Of a stretch of DNA of 64,000 nucleotides, positions 31,922-42,339 are shown one piece after another; the stretch's first letter is position 1, and every line of letters starts with the position of its first letter. Under the pieces are notes generated by a model. The model was not told where the DNA came from, ran no database searches, and saw only the letters and a program-made list of their open reading frames with translations. This stretch comes from Isoetes taiwanensis (lineage: Eukaryota; Streptophyta; Lycopodiopsida; Isoetales; Isoetaceae). The position numbers and the translations under genes are program-made. Where the stretch lies: the NCBI GenBank assembly GCA_021234155.1, contig JAJEKV010000079.1:3074261-3138260 (forward strand), in the 5' to 3' direction.

Positions 31922-33160
31922 ATGGAGGAGATGCTTCCTTTGTGTATCCCTCTTGGGGATCCTTCGATTATACCTAGGCGGGGCGTAGTCGAGAGATATG
32001 TTAGGGGCGACACCCATGCGTATGATGTCTTTGAAAGGGGCCTTCGGATGGGGCAAACACTTGCCCGTTGTGCGTATCGAAACAACATCTTGAAATCGCC
32101 TTTGCCTTGGCCATCCTCATGGACCAATATGTTGAAGATGAAACTTTGCACGTAGAAAGGAAAACTCCACAGAATCTCCCGATGAGGGAAGATGAAAACA
32201 TAGGTATGGCGACTTAGCGTTAGGCGATTAGCGGAGGAGATGCCACCGCGTCGGGAGCAAAAGGCACCGCTTGTCGGGCTGGATGCCCTTCGGTTATTTA
32301 TCACCAAGGGGCAAGAATATCTTCTCTTGGATGATATTATCTGAACTTATCACATGGTGGCGGATTTAAGCGCCCGGCGTAAGGACCATGTCCTTTATGA
32401 GCTAGCGGAGTGTTGCATGGGCGATTTCGCCGACTTAGCTCCTATTGAGCTTCCAGGAGGTGCGGCGGACTACTCCGTTCGCCGCGAGGACACCATAGAA
32501 ACCCGGCCGAGACTTTTGCTCACGGCTTAGGGACACGGTGATCACGAGGAGCAGGCCTCTCGACCCTCCTTTGGATGCCTTCCGCGGCTATGGGACCTCA
32601 TGTACCAAACATCAACATGGTTGAGGTTCCTTCCGGTCGGAGGAGGAAGGAGAGGATCTATACCATAATCCTGCTCATTTGAAGGAAGAAGCGGCCCGGG
32701 GAACTTAAGGAAGAAGAGGTCCCTATGGATCTAGATAAGGAGGTGGCCACGTTAGAGACCCCTTAAGGGAAGGTATTGGGCAACCACCTTACCCGTTTCT
32801 TTCTATCAGCCTTTAAACGAGGGGGCAAGTCCTTTTTGTATCCCGAGATTTAGGGCCGGAGGCTGAAGCTTCATGGTGGACACTCCGTGCTCTCTCCACA
32901 TTAGCCGGGCACAAGAAGCTTCCTATATGCGTTTATATATGTACTCGTGCGATGGGATCTTACCTTAACGGCCTTGGGGCAAGACATTGCACCCTGGATG
33001 AGCATGAAGCTCCTTACAGCATCCCCATTGGCTGTTGCCTATCCGCCAGAGGTTGCATCCATTGCGGCTGCTATGATGTAGACCCGGGGTGGCTCTGCTT
33101 TCGACCGACCACCGCCACCACCTCCTAGGTCTACAAATGAAGAGGGAGGGCCTAGTTCTT
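31922..33160 (+). pseudogene. Unclassified extra ORF of the Ty3 element
   Basis: The first 78 codons are clean and protein-like: MEEMLPLCIPLGDPSIIPRR, then VVERYVRGDTHAYDVFERGL, then RMGQTLARCAYRNNILKSPL. In a shifted frame it continues ILMDQYVEDETLHVERKTPQ then NLPMREDENI. Broken frames run on to a proline-rich end (RPPPPPPRSTNEEGGPSS, stop at about 33160). No domain is recognised. It lies upstream of gag, where standard chromoviruses have nothing. Confidence 0.4.
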
Positions 33161-33428
33161 AAATAATAGTATTACGCATTTTTGTATTGCGTATGATTGT
33201 AGAATTTTGGTTTGGCAAATCCTTCAGCCATTTTATAATATGATACACCCCTTTTCTGATCGATTGTGCTTATTGTATTGAGGAATACAATTAAAAATTG
33301 TTCTTTTCCATGACGTGTTCTTCTCATTATTGGAGTTTAGAGTATAATGGAATTACACAACGCTCTATATTCATTTCCATTGTCTTGCAGAAGAGACCCT
33401 TTGGGAATATGAGGAGAGGATTGCAGAC

Positions 33429-33851
33429 ATGATCAGGAGGGATGATCCAGGGCCACCCGACCAGGACTACGGCCAAAGATATGGGGAATATCCAGAATGG
33501 GACGAAGGGTATGAGATGGAACCCCCACCACCAGGAGAACCCTATGACCCAGCAAAAGGGATGGAGATAGTTAATATCCTCAGGGACAGAGCTTTCGAGG
33601 ACCTGAAGCAGACTCTGTGCTGTACATGGGACTATTGGAGCATGTCCAGGCACGAAGCTTTCGAAGACGCCAACGACCACCTATGGCAACTCTTCTATGC
33701 TTTAAGGAGGCTTTTCAATCTCCTTATCATTAGCCCAACGTGGGAATACCAACCAGTCATTGTCCAGGCTTGGGCACGCTACAAGCTCGTTAGGGCTGTG
33801 CGTGAGAGTGTTAAACTACTTTCGATCCTGTACCCCTTTGCGAACCCCTAG
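33429..33851 (+). CDS. Unidentified, undamaged 140-aa ORF in the Ty3 internal region
   Basis: Starts at an ATG and runs to TAG without damage. Upstream in frame is EETLWEYEERIAD, beginning just after a good 3' splice site (TTGTCTTGCAG at about 33388), so it may be the last exon of a longer protein. The N-terminal third is acidic and proline-rich (YGEYPEWDEGYEMEPPPPGE). The rest is helical-looking with many aromatic residues (CCTWDYWSMSRHEAFEDAND then LWQLFYALRRLFNLLI). I do not recognise it. Its integrity contrasts with the broken gag-pol beside it. Confidence 0.5.
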   Translation: MIRRDDPGPPDQDYGQRYGEYPEWDEGYEMEPPPPGEPYDPAKGMEIVNILRDRAFEDLKQTLCCTWDYWSMSRHEAFEDANDHLWQLFYALRRLFNLLIISPTWEYQPVIVQAWARYKLVRAVRESVKLLSILYPFANP

Positions 33852-34162
33852 GCCTGATCTCTCTAGTTATGTTTTTCTTGTTATGCTATGTGCGAGTGGA
33901 ACTTTGAAATTTCCAGTGTATCATGTCTGTTTTTGTACCAACTTGTGTAACTATTAACTTGTGTGGCTATCAACTTGTTTTGTACTCAACTTAAATGAAA
34001 TGGAATGACCGTCCCTGTTACCTGTAATAAGCATTTCTTGTCACTATCAGGAATGACATCCTAATCACATTTTATGTTCTGTAATTACGCTTACAATTTT
34101 TATACTTTCGATATAGGCGGTGCACTTAATCTTTGCTGTGACGCGCCTTCAAATGCCCGAGG
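33852..34162. other. No gene recognised
   Basis: AT-rich spacer between the 140-aa ORF and gag. Confidence 0.4.
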
Positions 34163-34790
34163 GTGACACACGAACAAGAACTGATGTTAATGAAAAGACA
34201 GCTAGGCGAGTTACAGGCTTATGTATTGCATGCCAACCCACCACAACATACACATGGAAGAGGCGGACGGAGTTACCTCCGCCACCGCCAAGTCCACCGG
34301 CTGCTGACCATCTCCACACGGAACCAGTCACGTATGCCGCACGCAGAGGGACCTGTTCTAAACGCCGTCAGAGTTCCTCTAGGGATAGCGTCACCTCCTC
34401 ACCCTCAACCACTTACATTGTCTTAAAGTCATCGGTATCAGGTGACCATGCAAAGCTTGCGGGATAAGGAATCAAGTAAGGCGGTTGATCCTGACCATAA
34501 CTAGTATATGGAAGAATAGGAACCGGCCCGGTTTGATGGGAAATCGAGGCGGACTCAATCTTGCGAGTCTGGTTGGGCCGAAATGAAGGAGTTCGAGAAG
34601 TCCTATGGCATGAGGAAAAGGATCTGAGGAAATGTTGCCACAACAAATCTTACAGGAGCTGCCCAGTATTTGGGTGGAAGGAGAGCCAAGCATCACGGAT
34701 AGAAGCGGATGCAAGTTCAAGAAGTTTGCTAAAGCTTTTAAGTCACATTATGTGCCTCGTCTTCAAAATGCCGACAAATTCAGACCTTTT
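34163..34790 (+). pseudogene. Ty3 gag (decayed)
   Basis: Frames in succession read EQELMLMKRQLGELQAYVL, EPARFDGKSRRTQ, WAEMKEFEKSYGMRKR, NLTGAAQY and (in a further frame) KFKKFAKAFKSHYVP. The pattern FDG...(W)...AA.YW...F...F...Y.P is that of plant Ty3 capsid proteins. The zinc-knuckle CCHC box and protease were not found; the sequence jumps to RT, implying a deletion. Confidence 0.6.
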
Positions 34791-34829
34791 ACAAGTTAGA
34801 AGCGAAGAAGGGCATGGCCCGGTGGCGTC

Positions 34830-37098
34830 ATCAGCTCTTTGCCAAGTTCTCCAAGTGCAAGTTTGCCACTCAGAAGGTTGATTATTTGGGCCATGTCATT
34901 TCGGCGGAGGGGAATTGCTACAGATCCGGCAAAATAGAGGCGTAAGGGAATGGCCTATTCGAGGAAATGTTTAGAGTCTACGAAGTTTCTTAGGATTAGC
35001 GGGGATATTATCCGAGGAAATTTGTAAAGGACTTTGCAAAGATTGCGGCACCTCTTACAAATCTTACAAAGCATGAGAAGGTGAAGGATTGGATGGAACA
35101 CTGGAAAGCAAAGGTTGGGGAAGTTTCCGGCAACAGGATGCCTTAACGTCAGCGCCGTTCTCACATTGCCCGATCACGAGAAGGATAAACTAGTGGCAAC
35201 GGATGCGATAAAAGATTGCCACGGGTGCGGTCCCTAATGCACGAGGAGGGAGGGTTATTGCCTATGATTCAAAGAAAATGAACGCGAGAGCGGAAGCGCG
35301 ATACCTATCCATGACCAGGAATTGTTAGCCGTTGTCCGTTGCCTGCGGATATGGAACACTACCTTCTTGGTAGAAGATTCCAGTTGGATACGGATCATCA
35401 AAGCCTCCGTTATTTATCCACCCAGCCAAATCTCAATCTCCGTCAGAGAAGATGGATGGAATTCCTGGAGGAATGTGATTTTGAAATTATGTATAAACCT
35501 GGCAAGCACAATGTGGTTGCGGATGCGTTGTCACGCCATCCCTTGGTTATCCGAACCCATTGTAATGCCATTTCTACACTCACTAGTGAGTTTGGAAAAC
35601 AGATAGAACGCACTTTGGCCACGGATCCCGAGTTATGTGAAGTTTGGGATAGCTTGGCTAAGGAAGCTCGAACAGATAATGAACGTGAAGCTTTCTGTTC
35701 GTATAAGAAAGAAGGCAACTTGTTATATTACAAGGATAGGTTGTGTGTACCTGAGACTTCAGGAGTACATAAGCTCATTCTCCATGATACACACAATAGC
35801 CCTATAAAATTTGGACCGCATGAGGTTTTATAGAAGACCTACTTTAAGATTCGGTCCGGCTATTTCCCGGCCTTCTATGAAAAAGGACATTGCGGTACAT
35901 TAAGCGATTAATGGGTGTGTCGACAAGCGAAAGCTGGCGATTAAGGATTCGGTGAGTTGCAACCTCTGGATGTGCCCAACGCCAAGTGGGAAGTCATAAC
36001 CATGGATTTCATTGTGGGCCTTTCACGTACTCTCCGTGGATATGATGCGTTAATGGTAGTGGTCGACAAATTGTCCAAAATGGCTCATTTCTTGCCATGT
36101 CGGGACCACGGATACATCTTTTGACACTTGCTGCTATTTGCGAAGGAGATCTTCCAGATTACGGGATGCCACGGGGTTATTATTTCCGACGGGGATCCCA
36201 AATTTATAAGTGCATTACGGAAGATTTCTTTACCACCATCCAAACCAAGCTTGCTATGAGAGTCGGCATATCATCCTCAAGCGGATGGTCGGGCCGAGCG
36301 TACCAATGCATTATAGAGGATATGCTCACGAAGTTATAATGCGGGTAAGCAATGCGCCAATGGGCGGACTATATTTATCCGGGTCGAGTTTGCCTACAAC
36401 GGCATGAAACAGAATCTTCGAATGTCTCCCTTCATGATAAACTATGGTTATCAATGTCTTACTCGGATACATGGCATAACCCCGTCTCCAAAGTGGAGGT
36501 TTCTCAACAACTCCTCACGGAGATGCAAGCTCTAGTCGAAGAAGTTAAGTGGTTACTTGTTAGTACGCATCGTCGTCGGAAAAGTATAGCCGATAAGCCT
36601 GAGAACCCCGCCTTTTCAGTGGGTGAATCGGTTTGGCTTAAGATTAAAGTAAAACAAGCCAAGCTTAAGATTGACAAGCGTAAGTTTGGCACCCGGATGG
36701 TTTGGGCCGTTCAAAATTCGAGCGTGTTGGAGAGCACATATCGCTTGGATTTGCATACAGCTTGAAGATCCACAAGGTCTTTCCGTGAGTCTTCTAAAAC
36801 AACACACCCTGATCGAGAGGAGGTTTTGGATACACCAACCCTCCTCGAGATAATGAGAGGCAAATGGAGATAGTGCACGAAGCTCTTCTTGATCGAGCTT
36901 ATAAACAAACCCCGAAGGACTCAAATGTTGCAATACTTGGTCAAGTGGAAGCACTTACCGGTTGAGGATGCTACTTGGGTGATGAAGATAGACCTTGACA
37001 AGCATTATCCGGACTTCATGCGAGAATCTCAAGCCCGCACCATCAACGATGCTATCAACCACGCACTCGTCGGTAAGCTTGGAAGCTATGCATCGTAA
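34830..37098 (+). pseudogene. Ty3 pol: RT end, RNase H, integrase and chromodomain (decayed)
   Basis: 34850-34920 gives FAKFSKCKFATQKVDYLGHV then ISAEG, the RT 'thumb' block. 35020-35210 gives KFVKDFAKIAAPLTNLTK and a broken APVLTLPDHEKDKLVATDA. 35339-35833 is clean RNase H (MEHYLLGRRFQLDTDHQSLR, ending KPGKHNVVADALSRHP) plus the integrase N-terminal region. Integrase core pieces follow at about 36000-36330 (MDFIVGLSRTLRGYDALMVV, VDKLSKMAHFLPC, then an A-YHPQADGR..RTN block with frameshifts). 36352-36765 holds the integrase C-terminus (ENPAFSVGESVWLKIK). 36940-37040 is a chromodomain: YLVKWKHLPVEDATWV. The chromodomain makes it a chromovirus, and stops and frameshifts make it inactive. Confidence 0.88.
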
Positions 37099-37630
37099 AT
37101 AATAAGTTCACAGATGATGAGATCACCTTGTGTTCTCTAGGACGTGGTGTACTGCCAATCTTGACCTGACCACGACTTGCTTGGAGAGCATATAGTAATA
37201 GACCGCATTCATCTCGGCGATAACGGGAATTTGACCATTCCCTATGCTGCAGTGGATTGCAAACCATAGGCATGATAGATTGCCTGATAGATAGAGTTTT
37301 CTTTTATTTATTTAAGGGGGTGGTCCCTTCAACCACAATCTAATAAGATATCTTGATATCTGCCCATGTGCAGGCCGATGAGCGTGTATGTGACCTGCCC
37401 ATGTTAGAGGGGTTCTTTGGTGGCTCGAACATTTCAGTTTTCTGTTATCTACACGTCTTGTTTTGTTATTATTCTCATGTTGGTGAACTTTTTCATTATG
37501 ATAATCATGTCAAATGCACCTTGGTGCCTAAACTATGTTTAACTTTAAAGTTTTAATACATATTACCTTCCTTCATAATCTCATATCTTATAAGTGTATC
37601 TAACCCTAATCTTTGAGGGACATTAATTCT
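37099..37630. other. 3' untranslated region of the Ty3 element
   Basis: Non-coding, AT-rich DNA between the chromodomain and the polypurine tract. Confidence 0.6.
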
Positions 37631-37643
37631 AAGAGGGGGAGAA
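37631..37643 (+). promoter_or_regulatory. Polypurine tract
   Basis: AAGAGGGGGAGAA (before TGTGG) immediately precedes the 3' LTR, the normal plus-strand primer of Ty3 elements. Confidence 0.8.
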
Positions 37644-39187
37644 TGTGGCGTTCCAAGTATTTATATGGTATATGTATAAATACATTGACCACGTCACCCA
37701 GTTGAACGTCATACACCATGGGGCACGGTAACCTAGGGGTTGACCAAAGGGATTTGGTTACCATGTTAATCTAATTATAAAGGATAATTATAAAGGCACA
37801 TGTATTGGGTCAACTAATGGGTTGGGAAGGTGCCACTTGGCAAAACCCGAGTGAATGGTCGCATGGGGGGTTGCTAAATCGAGCCACCAAAGGGAAGCCC
37901 CTCTTCTAACCCACAATTCGACCCACACGGCCCGAAGCAAGCTGACCACCCAAGAGTCAGTAGGCGGATCTTCCCCAAATCGCCAAACACCCTTTAAACA
38001 TTCTTTGTCACCCTCCAGTCAAGTCACCATGGAAGCACCCCAAGATAACTTCAAAGCTCCGAAACAACTGGTTAGTAGTAGTTCGGTTGTGAATTGTAGA
38101 ATAATATTCTCTTCGATTGCTTTTGTTGAGATTAAGCCTTCTCGGTAAGTAGGATTACATTTCAATTATGAATGGTGCTCTTGTTACAAAATGATGGATG
38201 AATCTATGGAGTAGTTTAGTAGTTTCCATTAAAACAGGGTTTAAAGGGGGTAGAGACCTCTGAGCTCAAATATGATAGTATGCTCCTAGGTAGAACCCCG
38301 TAATATTCCCATTAATTAATTTGTGTACAAGAGACCACCGGGGATCGTAGGCGCTATGGTCGGGCTTAGCACCGTGACAAGGACCACAGTGGTGAAGTGG
38401 GGTGGGGTCTTGCACGAACATAAAAGGCTCCCCCTTAGACTTCTCAGTGGGCTAGGCCCGATAGCCCTCCGTACGAGGGCGGGTATGGGTCCGACACTCC
38501 CGGGTGTAGAGGTGTGATCCGTATGGAGCACCTTGCACTTTGAGTAGATTTAGGGTGAGTAAGTTGGAGTGCGGATGCGGGGGTCGCTGATGCGGCACGT
38601 ATTCTCTAGCTCACCCATGGAACCACCTGTGATCCTGGAAGAGCACTTCCGCGACCTGCCTCATCGGACCAGGGGCATCATGAACCCCGGAGTAGACTCA
38701 AAGGGTGATACCTTGAGTCCGTCGTCTCCCAAGGCTATAAGCGAAGCCATAGCGTGAATCGACCCATCCGCAAAAGTGTGCCTGGGAGGGCCAGCCAGCG
38801 CCATGCCAAGACTCGGTCTGGCTGATCTCTTGAGGCCCGGCCGTGATTGATCCTCAATCGAGTCGAGGTAGAACCCTGAGGTTTGGGTGTTTTCTTAGTT
38901 CTATGCCTATTCTTTGCCGGGGTGGTATTTGGATGGATGTGCCACCCTCGTTGGTGGTTATTTATATATGATTTATGTTGTGTGCTAACCCTTGTATTCA
39001 TGCTTCCGGCGTAGGAGTCCATCGGCGTGGGCGAATGACACCTCCCGTTGCCCTTCACCCCGAAAGATCTCTAATGAGATGGGTACGGGTTAGGCGGAGG
39101 TTCCACGATCATGGCGAGATGATAGTCGCCATGGAAGGGAAAGTCCCGTATGTATACCACGGGGTCAGATATATTGAGGAGGTCACA
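37644..39187 (+). mobile_element. 3' LTR of the nested Ty3/gypsy element
   Basis: Starts TGTGGCGTTCC and ends GGAGGTCACA, followed by the TCTAT duplication. Collinear with 27933-29528. The two copies differ by many small indels, so the insertion is old. Confidence 0.9.
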
Positions 39188-39192
39188 TCTAT
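39188..39192. repeat. Target-site duplication TCTAT, right copy
   Basis: Matches 27928-27932. Confidence 0.85.
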
Positions 39193-39584
39193 GGCCTAGA
39201 CTAGAAAACTAAGGCGGCATCCTCGGATCGTGATGATGATGCATCGAGTATCGCAAGCGGGAGCTCTGGATCTAGTCTCACGGCGTCGGGCCCTCTCTGG
39301 CTCATAGTCTCACCGGGCGTGGTGCCCGAACAGAGCCTTGAGGTCACGTGGGCGACCCATGGAAGCTCTAGGCCATGTCTCCTCCGGTGATGAGCTCTAT
39401 GGTGGGCCCAGCCGAGGTCCGTGTCTGAGAACCCAAGCCAAGTCAAGGCTCTTGCCCCGCATAACGCTAGATGTGTGCAACCATCATGGATGCACACCAT
39501 GAACATGGTAATCCTCATACGGCGGTGAGAACCCACACGGCCTGGCTCATTCCATAAAATCCTTCGCCAAGAATCAACCACCCC
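39193..39584 (-). pseudogene. Upstream exon of the DNA transposon's minus-strand gene
   Basis: A 126-residue open frame (MVDSWRRILWNEPGRVGSHR, then RMRITMFMVCIHDGCTHLAL, ending LAILDASSSRSEDAALVF) runs up to the insertion point. In the next frame over, ...SLGHR joins ATTTLSPEELL on the far side of the Ty3 insertion, so the two pieces were one exon apart from one small indel. No domain is recognised. Splice acceptors (TAG at about 39585 or 39597) are plausible. Confidence 0.45.
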
Positions 39585-39777
39585 CTACTCTCCTCCTAGA
39601 CAACAAAGAATACTATAAACCCCCACCCCACAAGTAAGCGAAATAAATAAACTTAATGAAAGTACATTACAAATTTCATGTAATGTAATATAAATGCTTT
39701 AATTATTGAAAACAACATTTAGCCAATTAAAAACGTATATAAAAAAATCAATTAAGACTAAAGAGGAAGGTACTGAC

Positions 39778-39916
39778 CTCCGTATGATGTCCCCAATCTG
39801 ATGCGGCCGATCCTCTACAGCAAGCTCAAAGCCTGTAGGAAACTCGTCAATGGACTGCTGGGACAAGTGCTCTAAATGATCTGAGTCCATCATCCCCTCG
39901 TCCTCAAACTGAATAT
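39778..39916 (-). CDS. Exon 2 of the transposon's minus-strand gene (acidic)
   Basis: Bounded by acceptor AATAACAG and donor ACGGAG-GTCAG. It reads DIQFEDEGMMDSDHLEHL, then SQQSIDEFPTGFELAVED, then RPHQIGDIIRR without a stop. The first codon GAT is completed by the last base of the proposed exon 1, which supports the join. Confidence 0.5.
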
Positions 39917-40129
39917 CTGTTATTTGATCAAGATACAAAACATTAACCTATGCTAAGTAGGAGCATCTAAATAACATTATAATCCACAAAAGAAAAGAGT
40001 GTAAAGCATATCATATCAACATTACAACTGAAAAACTACTAATATTAATATGCCACGCCATCAAAATATATGCCTTTTTTAACATGCCACATCATCAATT
40101 ATCATAATGATCATTATGACGTCCTCCTA

Positions 40130-40350
40130 AGGATGTCACTTCATGTGCACGCATGTGCTCACGCTTATAAGTCATGTTGCAACATAGAAAACATCATGCC
40201 CAAGATGTCCCATCTAACCATTGACATGTCAACTTATGTTCCCTCACATGCTCACGCAATATCATAGATGTCACCTCATGTGCACGGCATGTGCTAACAT
40301 GTGTAAGTCATGTTGCAACATAAAGCGACATGTGTAAGTCATGTTGCACC
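40130..40350. repeat. Degenerate tandem repeat (about 135-bp period)
   Basis: GATGTCACTTCATGTGCACG at about 40133 recurs as GATGTCACCTCATGTGCACG at about 40268, each followed by GTGCT.AC and AAGTCATGTTGCAACATA. The final partial copy repeats GACATGTGTAAGTCATGTTG. It lies inside the DNA transposon, in the proposed first intron of the minus-strand gene. Confidence 0.75.
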
Positions 40351-40366
40351 ATTGTAGACATGTGGA

Positions 40367-40985
40367 ACACGTATATTGAACTCAATATACGCTAATCTTA
40401 CATTTAATATTCACATAATGAAATCAAAATACGAATATAGTGAGTATATCGCACTCAATATAATGTTTTCCAAAACAAAACCAATCTCCTTGAATTTTAG
40501 ATTCTAATTTTAGTTCCCACCTCTCTTAAACGATCACATCAATTGAATTTTTAGATCCTAAACGATCACATCAAAAGCATGAAAATAAACAACAAATGAA
40601 GAGCTCATACAAGAACGAGATGTAAAAGTAAAAGAAATCTTTGAGGAATTTGATGCGAATACTCTTACTAACCTGGTGCTTCTTCCATGATCTGATCAGG
40701 TATGATCAAGCTGCTGCCGAAATTTTCTCCAAAAAAACGCCGGAAATCGCTCCGAAGAACCCGGAAAAAACACAAAAAAAAAATTGATATCTGATGAGTA
40801 TATCGAGTTTAGATATACTATAGTATATCGAACTCGATATACTATAGTATATCTAACTCGATATACTACTATATATCAATTTTATACGCTTTTTTATCGC
40901 CATTTTCCGGCACTTCGCTAATACGTGATATCGAACTTCGATATCGCCGTTATATCGAACTTCGATATAATACGTGATTTTGAAT
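40367..40985. repeat. Right subterminal palindrome array
   Basis: Same ATATCGAA/TTCGATAT and TATATCGA..TCGATATA motifs as the left array, dense at 40790-40985 and sparser (with A for C, ATATTGAACTCAATAT) at 40367-40470. The first exon of the minus-strand gene lies between these two clusters. Confidence 0.85.
40673..40688 (-). CDS. Proposed exon 1 of the transposon's minus-strand gene
   Basis: ATG GAA GAA GCA CCA G, followed by donor GTTAGTAAG. The extra G makes GAT with the first two bases of exon 2 (D of DIQFED). Very short, so only the phase and splice signals support it. Confidence 0.4.
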
Positions 40986-41015
40986 GTTTGGTTAGGGGAG
41001 CCAATATTTTACCCC

Positions 41016-41023
41016 GTTAAAAC
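41016..41023. repeat. Target-site duplication GTTAAAAC, right copy
   Basis: Identical to 24288-24295. Confidence 0.75.
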
Positions 41024-41738
41024 GGGTCCCTGTTATTAACAAAAATAGTGATACCGTGGAGAATATAAGATAAGATAAGAATTTTTACGTCAATATTATT
41101 GACAACTTATATGAGAAGCTCCCTGACTTCATATACCAGTGTACACATTAGGTTCCCAAAATGTTGTTGGGGGGTCGTGTAACATATGATTTTGCAAGGT
41201 TTAGCCATGTATTCGTATCTAAAAATGGTATTTTGCTGACTCACAAATTTGGTTTTTGGGTTGGCAATGGTCGAATGGGGTGTATTGGTTTTTTTGGGGA
41301 AGGGCTAATTTTTAGGGTTTTTTTTTAGAAGGCCACTGCTGGCGATGGGTCTGCTGGCAGATGGATCAGAGGAGAGGGAGTTCCTACCGGGCTTAGGAGC
41401 TCGTGGGCATGCCGTCTTGCAGTACCAGGTAAGTCTGGTGTTTGTTTAGGTGGTGTGAATCGCCTGCTCTTGGCAAATCTTTGGAGGTTTCAGATAACTG
41501 AGGGAGTTCCTACGCACTCCTTGCTATGGGCGGTTGGCGATGCTTTTGGCTGCTTATCGCTGCTTGGCCATAACCCACGGAGTTAATCCGCAACGGCATA
41601 TTGAATGTGAGTTAGCCATGAACGAGTTAATGGCTGGTAAGCAACCATGCAAAAATCCGGCCAGGCACGACAAAGAAACAAACAAGAAGCAAAATCCGAC
41701 GGTGTTTCTTTCTTCAAATTACTAGATGATCTTGAGGC
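41024..41738. other. No gene recognised
   Basis: Short frames only. The region ending at 41725 has a weak frame of unknown origin. Confidence 0.4.
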
Positions 41739-42095
41739 ATGCCGCCCTCGGGGAAGAGCCCTTATTGCAGATTGTGCTTCTATTTGGCTTTAACAAGGTT
41801 ATGTGTTAAGGTTTTCATCTTGAGGTTTTTGGAACTGCCTTTTGGGCAGGGGGTTCAAATCCCCATGCTTCCTCTTCATGTTTTTGGAGTAGTGACACCG
41901 ACGCCCCTCTTCATGCTTGATATTAAGATGTGGTGGATGCATAGAAGCCCATTGTTCAGCAGTAATGGTGCTGCCGTAGCATGTGCAGCAGCTTGGTCTG
42001 CAGTTTGTGAACAGAGTGAGGTTCGGCCTTGTATTTTGGAGGCCCTTACAGAATTTCTTTTAAGTGATATAGTTGTGCAGAATATTGCTTCATAG
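41739..42095 (+). other. Possible orphan exon (unidentified)
   Basis: The last 55 residues of this frame read like real protein: WMHRSPLFSSNGAAVACAAA then WSAVCEQSEVRPCILEALTE then FLLSDIVVQNIAS, ending in a stop. The helical, HEAT-repeat-like look is only an impression. The first half is not convincing. It could be a captured or broken terminal exon. Confidence 0.25.
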
Positions 42096-42339
42096 CAGAT
42101 ATGGTGCTCTAACTGTATGTTTGCAAAACAGGTTTACTTGTTTCTTACTTGTGTGAATGTACGCATTTGACTTCAATCGAATACTTTCTGGTGCACCTTA
42201 GGGTGACGTGGAAATGGGGTTTTGACCCCATCTTGACTTGGGTTCGACGGTTGTGGTTTTGGGGCAGGGCATATCCTTAGGAATATGCCCTGTTTGGATG
42301 GCTAGGATAGAGCAATTATAGGAATAGGAGGATAAAAGC

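Larger units (their letters stand above)
27933..39187 (+). mobile_element. Ty3/gypsy chromovirus-like LTR retrotransposon with extra 5' reading frames
   Basis: Complete structure: two LTRs of about 1.6 and 1.54 kb, a TCTAT duplication, an initiator-Met-type primer binding site after the 5' LTR, a polypurine tract before the 3' LTR, and gag, RT, RNase H, integrase and chromodomain in Ty3 order. Pol has many stops and a deletion between gag and RT, so it is dead. What is unusual is 4.5 kb between the primer binding site and gag, containing a histone H3 copy and at least two other coding regions. The element interrupts an exon of the DNA transposon's minus-strand gene. Confidence 0.9.
24296..41015. 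mobile_element. Palindrome-ended DNA transposon (about 5.5 kb) interrupted by an 11.3-kb Ty3 element
   Basis: The left end CGGTGCTACTATTGGCACCC and the reverse complement of the right end (GGGGTAAAATATTGGCTCCC) are inverted repeats that continue through CTAAC..AACATTCAAAA-type sequence for about 40 bp. Both are flanked by the identical 8-mer GTTAAAAC. Inside each end lies a 450-600 bp array of ATATCGA-type palindromes. Removing the nested Ty3 element (27933-39187 plus one 5-bp TSD copy) leaves about 5.5 kb carrying a plus-strand gene from the left and a minus-strand gene from the right. An 8-bp duplication suits hAT- or P-like elements. Converging genes from palindromic ends recall MuDR, but its duplication is 9 bp. 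I recognise no transposase catalytic domain, so the superfamily is open. Confidence 0.75.

Noticed and set aside
24296-41015. Assignment of the composite element to CACTA, MuDR or hAT
   Set aside because: The ends do not read CACTA, the 8-bp flank is not the 9-bp MuDR type, and no hAT dimerisation or DDE motif was seen. Superfamily left open.
41840-41870. tRNA-like B box GGGGGTTCAAATCCCC
   Set aside because: No acceptor stem, D arm or anticodon arm can be formed upstream at the required spacing.
42250-42300. Small palindrome around GGGCATATCC / GGAATATGCCC
   Set aside because: Only about 12-nt arms and no repetition elsewhere in the window. Expected by chance at this scale.
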